This document shows, piece by piece, positions 32,195-40,746 of a DNA stretch of 58,581 nt. Origin of the DNA: JBOHUC01 sp050733935 (GTDB taxonomy: Bacteria > Eisenbacteria > RBG-16-71-46 > DASYSL01); assembly GCA_050733935.1 (NCBI GenBank), contig JBOHUC010000115.1, positions 1 through 58,581 on the forward strand, written 5' to 3'. A model generated the notes under the pieces. That model was not told where the DNA came from, did not search any database, and saw nothing but the letters and a program-made list of their open reading frames with translations. Made by a program: the position numbers and the translations under genes. Numbering within the stretch: the first letter of the stretch is position 1; each line of letters begins with the position of its first letter.

Positions 32195-33460
32195 TTAGGG
32201 CGTCGAGCGTGCGGCGAGCGTCCGGTAAAGTTGCTGCTGGGCTTCTCCGAAGGAGCGCTGCCTCCGGGACGTCACGAGGGCCGCGGTTTCGAGGAATTTC
32301 TCGAGCTCGTAGGGCGCGACCGCCTCGCCGTCCCACCACGCGAACGCCGGCAGGGACTTGGGACTCATGCGGCCGCCCGCGAACAAGTTCGAGGCCGGAC
32401 CGACGACCGCCCCGGTCGTGAGCAGGCTCCCGATCGATGTCTTCACGTGATCGCCCAGGAAGGACCCGATCTTCGTCTCCCCCGTGTCGCATTCGACCCC
32501 GTAGACCACGACCCGGACCGGACGGTAGTTGTTCTTGAGATCGCTCGTGGTCGTGAGCGCCCCCAGGTTCACCCACGCACCGACGACCGAGTGACCGACA
32601 AATCCGTGGTGCCGCTTGTTCGCGTAGCCCTGGAAGATCGACTCCTCGATCTCGCCGGCGACGCGGCAGACGGGGCCTAAGCTCACGCCGCCGCCGAGCT
32701 TGCCCCCCAGGACGTGCGTGCCCGCGCCGATCCAGCACGGACCCACGACGTACGTGTGCGGCTCGATCCACGCATCCCGCTCGACCACGATCGGACCGCT
32801 CGATGCATCGAGCACCGCGCCGGGGCCGATGCGCGCCGACGGATGGAGCGCCATCGACGACGGCTCGACGAGATGGACCCCCTCCGCCGTCGCGGGATTC
32901 GCCCGCGGGGAGAGATCGGCGGAATGGACCGCGCGCACCGCGAGCTCCCCTTCGACCATGAGCTCGTGATGGTTGTGGCGGAGCAGATCCCAGATCTCGT
33001 CGAGAAACGGCGCTTCGAGCGTCTCCTCTGCGAAGCCGAGCCCCACGGTCGCACTCGCGTCCTCCCACAGATGCGGCGCGGCCAGCACCTTCGCCATGAG
33101 CGAAGCCGCGTGCTTGAGCGCGAGCACGCGCTGCCCGACGAGCCAGCGCACGGGCCCCTTCGCGCCCTCCAGCGCATCGAGCCAGCGCGGATCGGCAAGG
33201 GCCCGGCCGTTGAGCCAGAGCACGTCGCCTTTGATCGAGAGATCGCGTGGCGAGGGGAGCGCCCCCTCCTCCTCCGCGGCCGCGGCGAGCACTTCCGCGC
33301 GGCCGATGCACGCGAACTGCGTGTCGGGGAAATGGGCCCGTAGCTTGTCCCCGACCGCATGCCCGCCGAGACGCAGGTCCCAGACCGGGCGCGTGGCCGC
33401 AAGCGGCCAGAGGCGCGCGTGTCCCTCGTCTTCGAACAGGACGACGACGGCAGGCTTCAT
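32195..33460 (-). CDS. Sugar nucleotidyltransferase-like protein with left-handed beta-helix (GlmU-like)
   Basis: 421 aa. The N-terminal half (VVVLFEDEGHARLWPLAATRPVWDLRLG) resembles the atypical 'NTP_transf_4' nucleotidyltransferase group; the C-terminal half is a left-handed beta-helix of hexapeptide repeats (ARIGPGAVLD, PCWIGAGTHVLGG, ETKIGSFLGDHVKTSIGSLL) like that of GlmU acyltransferase domains. It probably makes or modifies a UDP/dTDP-sugar, but the exact reaction is unknown. The start ATG overlaps the stop of the SPOR lipoprotein gene (ATGA), so it is the third gene of the manC operon. Confidence 0.82.
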   Translation of the reverse strand: MKPAVVVLFEDEGHARLWPLAATRPVWDLRLGGHAVGDKLRAHFPDTQFACIGRAEVLAAAAEEEGALPSPRDLSIKGDVLWLNGRALADPRWLDALEGAKGPVRWLVGQRVLALKHAASLMAKVLAAPHLWEDASATVGLGFAEETLEAPFLDEIWDLLRHNHHELMVEGELAVRAVHSADLSPRANPATAEGVHLVEPSSMALHPSARIGPGAVLDASSGPIVVERDAWIEPHTYVVGPCWIGAGTHVLGGKLGGGVSLGPVCRVAGEIEESIFQGYANKRHHGFVGHSVVGAWVNLGALTTTSDLKNNYRPVRVVVYGVECDTGETKIGSFLGDHVKTSIGSLLTTGAVVGPASNLFAGGRMSPKSLPAFAWWDGEAVAPYELEKFLETAALVTSRRQRSFGEAQQQLYRTLAARSTP

Positions 33461-34146
33461 TGCACTCTCGGGACGCGGAACGCTTCGGGGTATCCCTGAC
33501 CCTTGACGCGCTCGGCGAGCCGGGCCGCACCGTCCGGGCTCAGGCAGCCGCCCGCGCGGACTTTGTGGATCGCGCCTTCTGTGCGGACCCAGACCGAGAC
33601 GTTGAGTCGTTTCTCCGCTTCGTCGCGCACGTGCTCCGCGCGGCCTTTGTCGGTCGTGAGGAGGAGCTGCACTTCCCAGCAGTCGCCGCTCACCGGAGTC
33701 GGGTTCGCATCGGGCGGTCGTGGCGCGGACTCTGATCCGGATGAAGATGAGGAAGATGTCGTCGAGCCGGGCGCAGGTCCGGACGTCGAAGCGCTTGCGC
33801 CCGTGCCGAGGCGCGCCGGGTCGGGCAGCGATTCGACCAGGCGCTTTCCGATCGCGCTCTCGCCCTTCGGGTACACGTGGTTGCGCCGCGCTTCGCGACT
33901 CCGTGCCGCCGTGTCCCACGGTGCGGTCACCGTTCCGGCCGCACGCGGAGCAGCGGATCCCGAGCCGCTCTCCCGCGCCCCTTCAGGCACTCGGGCGGTA
34001 TCGGTCGACGACGGCGCCGGCGCGGTGCCTGCATCGGGCGGCTTCGGGTCCTTTCCCCCGATCGTGGCGGTACAGCTCGCGAACGCGAGCGCGAGCGCGA
34101 AGGCGAGCACGAGCACCCGGCCGCTTGTGAGGAGGCGAGGGGTCAT
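33457..34146 (-). CDS. SPOR-domain lipoprotein
   Basis: 229 aa. Lipoprotein signal with lipobox A-F-A-S-C (about residues 20-24), a long low-complexity P/S/T/G linker (25-150, including six consecutive Ser), and a C-terminal SPOR domain (about 155-228: CWEVQLLLTTDKGRAEHV ... VRAGGCLSPDGAARLAERVKGQGY). SPOR domains bind septal peptidoglycan stripped of stem peptides. Its position between manC and a nucleotidyltransferase, coupled by ATGA overlaps on both sides, is unusual for a cell-wall-binding protein. Two Cys in the SPOR domain may pair. Confidence 0.82.
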   Translation of the reverse strand: MTPRLLTSGRVLVLAFALALAFASCTATIGGKDPKPPDAGTAPAPSSTDTARVPEGARESGSGSAAPRAAGTVTAPWDTAARSREARRNHVYPKGESAIGKRLVESLPDPARLGTGASASTSGPAPGSTTSSSSSSGSESAPRPPDANPTPVSGDCWEVQLLLTTDKGRAEHVRDEAEKRLNVSVWVRTEGAIHKVRAGGCLSPDGAARLAERVKGQGYPEAFRVPRVQ

Positions 34147-35231
34147 CGGGTCTTCCCCGCCTGCGAGGCGCCGAGTTCCTCGGCCGCAGTTGCGGCGCGC
34201 CGCACGTCGTCGGCACGCTCGATCGGGCAGACGAGCGTGCCCGCATCCTCCTGGACGACGATCAGGTCGCGTCCCCCGAGCACGATGACCGGCTCGGCTC
34301 CACCCGCGAGCACGATGCAGTTGTCACTTTCGAGCACGAGGGCACGGCCGCGGGTCACGTTGCCGCGTGCGTCGCGCGGCTGGCGGCGAGCCCACGCGCG
34401 CCACGAGCCGACGTCGTCCCACTCGAACGACGCTTCGAGGAGGACCGCGTTCTCGGCCTTCTCCATGACTGCGTAGTCGATCGAGATCGATTCGAGCGTG
34501 CCGAAGTGCTGATCGAGGGACTTGTCGAGCGCGCGCTCCTCGCCGCGCGCCCAGGCTTCGGCTGCCGGAGCGATTCGGTCGAGGCCCTGCGCGAGCTCGG
34601 GGCGATGGCGTGCGAGAGCCGCGAGCACCACGTCGGGCCGCCAGCAGAAGATCCCGCTGTTCCAGAGATGGGCGCCGTCCGATACGTAGACGGCCGCGGT
34701 CGCGGCATCCGGCTTCTCGCGGAACGCGCGCACGCGGAATGCGCGCGCCGGACCGAGCGCGTCGCCGCGCTCGAGGTAGCCGTAGCCCGTCTCGGGCCAC
34801 GCGGGCGGAATGCCGAACGTGACGAGATCGTCCGCTCTTTCGGCGAGTGCGAACGCGGAACGAAGGTCGGCCTGGAACGCGGAGAGCGGCGCCACACGAT
34901 GATCGGCGGGAAGCACGGCCATCGCACCCGTAGCACCAGCCGCGCGCGCGAGGAGTGCCGCGAGTCCGACCGCGGGAGCCGTGTTCCGGCCGACGGGCTC
35001 GGCGACCACGCGGGCGCGTGCACCGACGACGCGCGACACCGGCTCGACGAGATCGCGCGCGGTGAGAACGATGCGATGTCGGGGATCGACGAGGCCTTCG
35101 AGCCTTCCGAGCGTGGCTTCGAGAAGGATTTCACCGTCGGCGAGCGGGAGGAGCTGCTTCGGGCGCCCGGGACGACTCCAGGGCCAGAATCGTTCGCCCC
35201 GGCCACCGGCCAGGATCAATGCACCTCGCAT
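34143..35231 (-). CDS. manC: Mannose-1-phosphate guanylyltransferase
   Basis: 362 aa. Makes GDP-mannose. The pyrophosphorylase signature LILAGGRGERFWPWSRPGRPKQLLPL (split here: LAGGRGERFWPWSR and PKQLLPL) is at residues 6-31, with AEPVGRNTAPAVGLAALLA, VLPADHRV, the F-x-E-K-P motif (FREKPD) and FEWDDVGSW further on. Length is that of the monofunctional enzyme without the isomerase domain. First gene of a three-gene operon. GDP-mannose could feed the AlgD-like dehydrogenase at 47712-49034. Confidence 0.94.
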   Translation of the reverse strand: MRGALILAGGRGERFWPWSRPGRPKQLLPLADGEILLEATLGRLEGLVDPRHRIVLTARDLVEPVSRVVGARARVVAEPVGRNTAPAVGLAALLARAAGATGAMAVLPADHRVAPLSAFQADLRSAFALAERADDLVTFGIPPAWPETGYGYLERGDALGPARAFRVRAFREKPDAATAAVYVSDGAHLWNSGIFCWRPDVVLAALARHRPELAQGLDRIAPAAEAWARGEERALDKSLDQHFGTLESISIDYAVMEKAENAVLLEASFEWDDVGSWRAWARRQPRDARGNVTRGRALVLESDNCIVLAGGAEPVIVLGGRDLIVVQEDAGTLVCPIERADDVRRAATAAEELGASQAGKTR

Positions 35232-35239
35232 GGTTCGAC

Positions 35240-35268
35240 ACTCTAGGCGGGCCGTGTCGTGGCGACAA
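35240..35268 (-). promoter_or_regulatory. manC promoter
   Basis: Minus strand TTGTCG (35268-35263), 17-bp spacer, TAGAGT (35245-35240), 8 bp before the manC ATG. The predicted leader is about 2 nt. No ribosome site. Confidence 0.6.
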
Positions 35269-35294
35269 GCCGGATTGTGCTAGCGTGGGCCGCC

Positions 35295-36065
35295 ATGGAA
35301 TCACGATGGAAGGCGGCGCTCGTGCGCATGCCCGTGCTCTACCACCTGGCGCTGGCCGCGCGGGAATCGCTGCGCGGCCTTCATCGCGCCGGCCTCGTGG
35401 TCGCGCGCGGCCCGGCGATTCGCCGCTATCTGGCCGCGCACCCGGTGCGAAAGCTCCAGGTCGGCTGCGGCGAGATCGCCAACTCCGGCTGGCTCAACGC
35501 CGATTTCGCGCCGCGCGCGCCGGGCGTTGTGTTCATGGACGCAACACGGCGCTTTCCGTTCGACGATGCAACGTTCGACTACGTCTTCAGCGAGCACCTA
35601 ATCGAGCACATCGCGTACGAGGACGGGCTCGCGTTCCTGGCCGAGAGCCGGCGCGTGCTCAGGCCCGGAGGCAGGATCCGGATCGCGACACCGGATCTCG
35701 CCCGGCTCGCGGCCATGATCGCCCCCGGCGCGACCGGCACGACCGGCGCGGCTGAGGATCCGACTGCGCGCGCCTACCGCGAATGGATCGCGGCGACGTG
35801 CCTCTTCGATCCGGCGAAGTCGGCCCCCGCCTTCGTGCTCAACCACAACATGCGCGCCTGGGGACACACGTTCCTGTACGACGAGCCGACGCTGCGCGCG
35901 GCGCTCGGACAGCGAGGATTCACGGACATCCGGCGCGTCGAGATGGGAAAGAGCGCGGACCCCGAGCTCGTGGGCCTCGAGATGCACGGCAGGATCGTGG
36001 GGAACGAAACTCTGGTCGCGTGGGAGACCATGGTCATCGAGGCTGTCTGCCCGAAACCTGCCTAG
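35295..36065 (+). CDS. SAM-dependent methyltransferase (class I, Methyltransf_11-like)
   Basis: 256 aa from the ATG at 35295; a GTG at 35259 would add 12 residues but lies inside the divergent manC promoter. A TAGCGT element 8 bp before this ATG also suits a leaderless start. The fold signature is atypical: L-Q-V-G-C-G-E-I (motif I), the W-L-N-A-D-F and F-P-F-D-D-A-T-F-D-Y-V-F-S-E-H-L-I-E-H-I segment (motif II/III) and E-S-R-R-V-L-R-P-G-G-R-I-R-I-A-T-P-D-L. This 'SEHLIEH' pattern is common in sugar or polysaccharide-associated methyltransferases. Substrate unknown. Confidence 0.88.
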   Translation: MESRWKAALVRMPVLYHLALAARESLRGLHRAGLVVARGPAIRRYLAAHPVRKLQVGCGEIANSGWLNADFAPRAPGVVFMDATRRFPFDDATFDYVFSEHLIEHIAYEDGLAFLAESRRVLRPGGRIRIATPDLARLAAMIAPGATGTTGAAEDPTARAYREWIAATCLFDPAKSAPAFVLNHNMRAWGHTFLYDEPTLRAALGQRGFTDIRRVEMGKSADPELVGLEMHGRIVGNETLVAWETMVIEAVCPKPA

Positions 36066-36085
36066 CCAAGCGATTCTGTGAAACG

Positions 36086-36112
36086 CCGCCCCGCGACGGA
36101 GTCGCGGAGCGG
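36086..36112. terminator. Hairpin between convergent genes
   Basis: CCGCCCCGCGAC (36086-36097) pairs with GTCGCGGAGCGG (36101-36112) around a GGA loop, 12 bp with one mismatch. It lies 20 nt after the methyltransferase stop and 73 nt after the kelch stop. Neither side has more than three T, so it may be a weak shared terminator. Confidence 0.5.
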
Positions 36113-36184
36113 CAGCCAGAGTTCACGACCCGCGACGCCGCAATCTCAACCGGAGCCCGCAAGGCCTAAGCTTCAACCCGCAAA

Positions 36185-37987
36185 CTAGCGTTCGACGACG
36201 ACCAGCGAGCGATTGAATTGCTCGGTTCCCATCTGCAGCCGGGCGTAGTAGACGCCAGAAGGAACGCGCTCACCGCTCTCGGCCCGCAAGTCCCACCCGA
36301 TCTCGTGCTCTCCGGCCACAGCTCGGTCCTGGTGAATCGTTCTCACGCGGCGACCGGCCAGGTCGAACACTTCGAGCTTGAGCGACTGACCCTCCGCTGT
36401 CCGAGGAACGGAATAGCGGAGAGTCACGAAGCGCGACGCCGGCATTGGAGTCGGAACCCCGAGCCCCCCTGTCAGAACATGCTCCGCGGTCGGCGCTCCA
36501 CCTCCGATGCAACCCGTCTTTCTCAGAACGACATTGCTCATCGGAGACCACAGACCAGCGTCGTCCCGAGTCTTGAGCGCGAAGTAGTAGTTCGTGCACT
36601 GCTGAAGCCCCGATGCCTGCACGAGCTCCTCGTTCCCCGCCTCCAACGGCGCCGGCGTGGTCTTGCGCGTCGCCTGCAGGAAGTTGGACTCGGTGATGAG
36701 CTGCTGAGACACGCGGAGATCGTACTCGCAGGCCGTCCCGGTCGATCCGTCATCCCCCGGAGCCGTCCAGCTGAGCCAGATCGAGGTCGGTTGAACCACG
36801 GCCGGGGCAAGGTCCGTCACCTGCGCGGGCGGCGTGACGTCGAGGTGAAGAATCCACGTTTCATCGGTGTAGTTCCCCGCCGCGTCCTCTCCCCCGAAGA
36901 TGACGATCTGGTTTCTCTCCGAGTCGTAGATCGCGGTGTGTTCCTGACGCGCGGAGGGCCCGGTTCCCGTTGCCGTCACCTGCGACCAGCTGAGCGTCGG
37001 AGTGAATGAGAGGGTCCAGAGGTCGCTGAAGAGAACCGGGTTAGGGAGTGTTCCACCGAGCCCGCCGAATACGACCATTCGCTGTCGGTTGGCGTCGTAG
37101 ACCGCTGCGTGATCCTCCCGGGCGGCCGGCGCTGTCCCGGTCGGACTCGCCTGTGACCACGCCTCCGTCAGCAGGTTGTACGTCCATGTGTCGTTCAGGT
37201 AGGAGAGCTCCTCCGACGACCCCATAAACCCCGCGAAGGTTACTAGCCGGTTGCGTGGCGAGTCGTGGATCACCGTGTGGTTCGACCGCACAATTGCGCC
37301 CCCGCCATCCGAGATGAAGGTCCAGCTGTCGTCGTCCAGCGAGTACTCGTAGAACGACGATGCCGTCTGTATCTCGTAGTCACCTCCGAACATCCACATT
37401 GTACTTCCGCTCGGGTCGGTAACCGCGCCGTGGTACCAGCGACACACCGGGTAGTTGATTCCGCCCGGTGGTGTGCAATCCAGGGCGTGGACGTTCGACC
37501 ACGTTAGGCTGCCGAGATCGAAGCTCCAGACATCGTTGAGGAATCCGAACGTGGGTGGATTGAACGCAACATCCGTTCGTCCGCCGAAGACAATCATCCT
37601 TCCCTCGGAGTCGAGCACCGCCGAATGTCCTTCCCGTCGCAAGGGGCGAACGCTTGTTTGAGGATCCAACCGATCCCAGGTCTTATTGATGAGGTCGAAG
37701 GCCCAGACGTCGTGCAGGCGAATTTCAACGTCCGCACTATCACGCTCACCTCCGAAAATGATCATGCGATCTTCGGAGGGGTCGTAGATCACTGAGTGAT
37801 CCGACCTGGATATCGGCCGAAGCGTGCTGACCAGTTCCCACGTTCCAATCGACGTGCACTGTGCCCCGACCGGCCGGGACGTGGAGGGCAACAGACCGGC
37901 GACTACGCTCAGAAGGAAGATGACCCGAAACGACAGTCGGGTGAAGGCACCCACGCGGGCACCGCGACGCCACTCGTCCTTGTGCAT
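36185..37987 (-). CDS. Secreted kelch-repeat protein with fibronectin III and FlgD-like C-terminal domains
   Basis: 600 aa from the ATG at 37987, which has AGGAG 8 nt upstream. Signal peptide near residues 18-44. Six kelch motifs (about residues 60-375), each with the H-(S/T/A)-x-x-x-D and (I/V)-x-F-G-G core: RSDHSVIYD..IIFGGE, REGHSAVLD..IVFGGR, YHGAVTD..WMFGGD, SNHTVIHD..VTFAGF, EDHAAVYD..VVFGGL, QEHTAIYD..VIFGGE, forming a beta-propeller. A fibronectin-III-like segment (about 395-495) and the FlgD/type-IX-like C-terminal module (MPASRFVTLRYSVP ... VFDLAGRRVRTI ... VPSGVYYARLQ) follow. Codon use is visibly less GC-biased than in neighbours, hinting at transfer or relaxed constraint. Confidence 0.88.
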   Translation of the reverse strand: MHKDEWRRGARVGAFTRLSFRVIFLLSVVAGLLPSTSRPVGAQCTSIGTWELVSTLRPISRSDHSVIYDPSEDRMIIFGGERDSADVEIRLHDVWAFDLINKTWDRLDPQTSVRPLRREGHSAVLDSEGRMIVFGGRTDVAFNPPTFGFLNDVWSFDLGSLTWSNVHALDCTPPGGINYPVCRWYHGAVTDPSGSTMWMFGGDYEIQTASSFYEYSLDDDSWTFISDGGGAIVRSNHTVIHDSPRNRLVTFAGFMGSSEELSYLNDTWTYNLLTEAWSQASPTGTAPAAREDHAAVYDANRQRMVVFGGLGGTLPNPVLFSDLWTLSFTPTLSWSQVTATGTGPSARQEHTAIYDSERNQIVIFGGEDAAGNYTDETWILHLDVTPPAQVTDLAPAVVQPTSIWLSWTAPGDDGSTGTACEYDLRVSQQLITESNFLQATRKTTPAPLEAGNEELVQASGLQQCTNYYFALKTRDDAGLWSPMSNVVLRKTGCIGGGAPTAEHVLTGGLGVPTPMPASRFVTLRYSVPRTAEGQSLKLEVFDLAGRRVRTIHQDRAVAGEHEIGWDLRAESGERVPSGVYYARLQMGTEQFNRSLVVVER

Positions 37988-38215
37988 TGGGTCGCTCCTA
38001 GTTTCGAAAGGCCTGCATCGAAAAGTGAACACTTCGAACCGCCGGCGACAGTCGAGCGATCCGAATGGATTCGGCGCTTCGATCGCAGGCTGCCTGTGTA
38101 GAACGAATGGGAAAAAGGCTTTCGTGTGGAGTTCCGAAAGCCATCTGCCGAGAGTGTGGGGTGGGTCAGAACGACGGAGGGCGTGTCACGTCGGCGGGCC
38201 AACTCGGCGGGTAAA

Positions 38216-38245
38216 ATGCTAGGTCCGTGCGTTGGCACGGGTCAA
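38216..38245 (-). promoter_or_regulatory. Candidate promoter for the kelch gene with operator-like dyad
   Basis: Minus strand TTGACC (38245-38240), 18-bp spacer, TAGCAT (38221-38216), the same -10 as the csp promoter. The spacer contains the dyad CCGTGC-GTTG-GCACGG (38225-38240), which could be a repressor site or a weak terminator for the M48 gene ending 25 nt upstream. Predicted leader to the kelch ATG is about 220 nt; I see no other gene in 37988-38264. Confidence 0.55.
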
Positions 38246-38264
38246 GCCGTGAATCGACAAATCG

Positions 38265-39122
38265 TCAGGGCACAAGCCCCTGCGGGAGCCCGTTCGGAAA
38301 CTCGTGAGCGATCGCGCGCTCGATCTCGCCCGCGCGGTTCCCGGGGCTCGGGTGCGTGCTCATGAACTCGGGCGGCGCCTGGCCGCCGCTTGCGTCCTCG
38401 AGAATCTGCATCACGTCGATGAGCGATCGCGGGTCGTACCCCGATTGCGCCATGAGCCGGACACCGAGGCGGTCGGACTCGAGCTCGTCCTCGCGCCCGT
38501 ACTTCATGTTGACGAGGCTCCCGATCACCATCGCCATGCGCGCGGTGTTGGCACTCCCGGGATCGTTCGGATCGTAGGTCGAGAGGATGAGCGCGCCGGT
38601 CAGGCCCTGCGTGAGCTGCTGCTGCGCAATGCGCTGCGCGCTGTGACGCGCGATGACGTGTCCGACTTCGTGTCCGAGCACGCCCGCGAGCTGGCCCTCG
38701 GTCTTGAGGCGCGCGAAGAGGGCTTCGGTGATGAACACCGGGCCGCCGGGAAGGGCAAACGCGTTCACCGTCTTCTCGTCGTCGAGCAGGGTGAAGTGGT
38801 ATTCGTAGCCGCTCTTCGCCGCATCGCTCGAGGCCACGATCTGCTGGCCCACGCGCGCGACGGCGGCAGCCGCCTCCGGCTCGTCGCTCGGACCGCCGAA
38901 CTGGCGCATCATCTCGGGCGTCGACTCGAGCCCGAGCGCGATCTCCTGCTCGGGCGTGATCGCGACGTACTGCGTCTCCCCGGTGATCGGATTCTTGCTC
39001 CGCTGATTGCAGTAGGAGAGGATCGCGAACCCCGCGACCAGGACCCCGACCAGAAGGCGCGCGCCGCCCAACCCGCGTCGGCGCGGACCGTAGCCGCGGT
39101 CGGGCCCGCCGCCGAAGACCAT
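38265..39122 (-). CDS. M48-family zinc metalloprotease, membrane-anchored
   Basis: 285 aa. A basic, Gly/Arg-rich N-terminus precedes one membrane segment (LLVGVLVAGFAILSYC, about residues 23-38) whose cysteine could be a lipobox. The catalytic HExxH is in GVLGHEVGHVIARHSAQ (about residues 148-164), and the third zinc ligand lies in E-D-E-L-E-S-D-R-L-G. Topology and length match periplasmic BepA/LoiP-like M48 peptidases that degrade misfolded outer-membrane proteins. It starts immediately after the stop of the upstream membrane-protein gene. Confidence 0.93.
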   Translation of the reverse strand: MVFGGGPDRGYGPRRRGLGGARLLVGVLVAGFAILSYCNQRSKNPITGETQYVAITPEQEIALGLESTPEMMRQFGGPSDEPEAAAAVARVGQQIVASSDAAKSGYEYHFTLLDDEKTVNAFALPGGPVFITEALFARLKTEGQLAGVLGHEVGHVIARHSAQRIAQQQLTQGLTGALILSTYDPNDPGSANTARMAMVIGSLVNMKYGREDELESDRLGVRLMAQSGYDPRSLIDVMQILEDASGGQAPPEFMSTHPSPGNRAGEIERAIAHEFPNGLPQGLVP

Positions 39123-39614
39123 CTACTCCTCCACCCGCACGAAGCGCTCGACCTCGAGCAGCTCGTACACGAATCCGGCCACCGCGCCGAACACGACGTG
39201 GCTCACGAGGCCGATCGAGCCGCGCAACGGCACGAACCAAGGGAACCACTGCGCGAGCGTCCAGAAATTGATGCCGTAGAGCGCAAGGCCGAGCAGCGCG
39301 CCGCCGATGAGGCCGACCACGAGGCCCCAGCGATGGAGGATGAACGCGATCAGGCAGCCGAAGGCGATCGAGAGCGGAATGTGAACGGCGAGCGCGGCCG
39401 CGAACGTCGTCGCATCGAATGTCGAGGGCGGAGGCAGGACGCCCTTCCCGAGCACGATGGCCCCCATGTAGCGCACCGCGACCCACGGGCTTCCAGTCGC
39501 TATCATGAGCAGCGTCATCTGGAGCGCGAGGTACGCGATGCCGGCGACGAATCCGGCGATCACGGCCGCGCGCCAGTCCACGAGCTGTTTCAAGCGGTGG
39601 CGGGGCGGGGGCAT
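39123..39614 (-). CDS. Hypothetical four-helix membrane protein
   Basis: 163 aa, unrecognised. Hydrophobic helices at about residues 17-41, 68-90 (TFAAALAVHIPLSIAFGCLIAFIL), 95-115 and 130-150 (SIGLVSHVVFGAVAGFVYELL). Zero-gap linkage to the downstream M48 protease suggests the two act together, perhaps in envelope quality control. A TTGACA promoter ends 9 bp before its ATG, so the transcript would be almost leaderless. Confidence 0.75.
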   Translation of the reverse strand: MPPPRHRLKQLVDWRAAVIAGFVAGIAYLALQMTLLMIATGSPWVAVRYMGAIVLGKGVLPPPSTFDATTFAAALAVHIPLSIAFGCLIAFILHRWGLVVGLIGGALLGLALYGINFWTLAQWFPWFVPLRGSIGLVSHVVFGAVAGFVYELLEVERFVRVEE

Positions 39615-39623
39615 GTTGCAGTG

Positions 39624-39652
39624 ATACTCCCGGCGCCTGCTCCCTTTGTCAA
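39624..39652 (-). promoter_or_regulatory. Promoter for the membrane protein - M48 pair
   Basis: Minus strand TTGACA (39652-39647), 17-bp spacer, GAGTAT (39629-39624), 9 bp before the ATG at 39614. The -35 is perfect; the -10 is weak. It overlaps the 3' end of the glycosyltransferase gene. Confidence 0.6.
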
Positions 39653-40746
39653 TCGCGCGGGACGAGGCCCTCGTAGACCGCGAGGGTCGCGTCCACGACG
39701 CGATCCCAGGAGTAGTGCTCGGCGATGTGGCTGCGCGCCTTGTCCTCGTAGTGGCGAACGAGGGCGGGCTCGGCGAGGAGGCGCTTAAGCTGGGTGGTGA
39801 GGTCGTCCACGTCCCGATTCTTGAACGTGAGCGCTGCGTCCTGCGTCACCTCGATGTTCTCGGGGATGTCCGAGACCAGGACGCACCGCCCGTACGACAG
39901 CGATTCGAGGAGCGCGAGGGAAAGGCCCTCGAGCGTCGAGGGGAGGACGACGCAGAACGCGTTCGAGTACAGCTCCTCGAGGGCTTCGCCGTACACGTAG
40001 TCGAGGAGCTTGACGCGCGGGCCCTCGAACTTCCGGATCTGCGCCACGTAATCGTCCGAGCCCGCGGATCCGCCGACGATCGCGAGCGTGAGGTTCGTGT
40101 CGATGCGCGAGAACGCCTCGCACAGGAAGTGCACGCCCTTCTCGGGCACGAGCCTTCCTACGAACAGGATGTAGCGCCGTGCGTCGAGACCGAACTTGTG
40201 GATCTTGTTCGCCGGACGCGGATCCGGGAGCACGGTCCCGTTCGGGATCGCGACCGTCGGCCTTCGATGGTGTTCGGCGAAATACTGCCGGAGCGTTTGC
40301 GAGACGACGATCGTCCGGTTCGGGAAGCTCACCGCTGGATACTCGCATTGCTTGAGGAACCACGACGCGACGGGGCCCCACTTCTCGCGCTGCCAGTCGA
40401 GGCCGTGCACGGTTACGACGGTGGGCGTCCCGCGGAGGCGCGGCATCCACGCGAACACCGAGGGGCCGAGCGCGTGGAAGTGGACGACGTCGTAGTCGCG
40501 GAACAGCGAGTCGACGGTCGAGATCGCGACGTGCGTCGCGGTGTCGAGATGCTTCGTGCGCAGGCTCGGCAGGCGCACGAGCTCGACCCCGTGGTAGTGG
40601 CCGCCCGTCGGCGTGTAATGGAGGCGGCAGTAGACCGAGACCTCGTGCCCGCGCACGACGAGGCGGCGCGCAATCTCCTCGACGTGGCGCTCGATTCCAC
40701 CGTAGAGGGCCGGGATCCCCTTCTGCCCGATCATGGCGATCCTCAC
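39649..40746 (-). CDS. GT4 glycosyltransferase (DUF1972-type, last gene of EPS cluster)
   Basis: 365 aa, GTG start overlapping the upstream stop (GTGA). N-terminal MIGQKGIPALYGGIERHVEEIARRL is the typical start of rhamnosyl/exopolysaccharide GT4 enzymes of the DUF1972 group. The C-terminal nucleotide-binding half has FVGRLVPEKGVHFL and the E-x7-E motif in STLEGLSLALLESLSYG. It would add a sugar to a lipid-linked repeat unit in the cytoplasm. It is the 3'-most gene of the continuous minus-strand glycan cluster. Confidence 0.92.
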   Translation of the reverse strand: MRIAMIGQKGIPALYGGIERHVEEIARRLVVRGHEVSVYCRLHYTPTGGHYHGVELVRLPSLRTKHLDTATHVAISTVDSLFRDYDVVHFHALGPSVFAWMPRLRGTPTVVTVHGLDWQREKWGPVASWFLKQCEYPAVSFPNRTIVVSQTLRQYFAEHHRRPTVAIPNGTVLPDPRPANKIHKFGLDARRYILFVGRLVPEKGVHFLCEAFSRIDTNLTLAIVGGSAGSDDYVAQIRKFEGPRVKLLDYVYGEALEELYSNAFCVVLPSTLEGLSLALLESLSYGRCVLVSDIPENIEVTQDAALTFKNRDVDDLTTQLKRLLAEPALVRHYEDKARSHIAEHYSWDRVVDATLAVYEGLVPRD

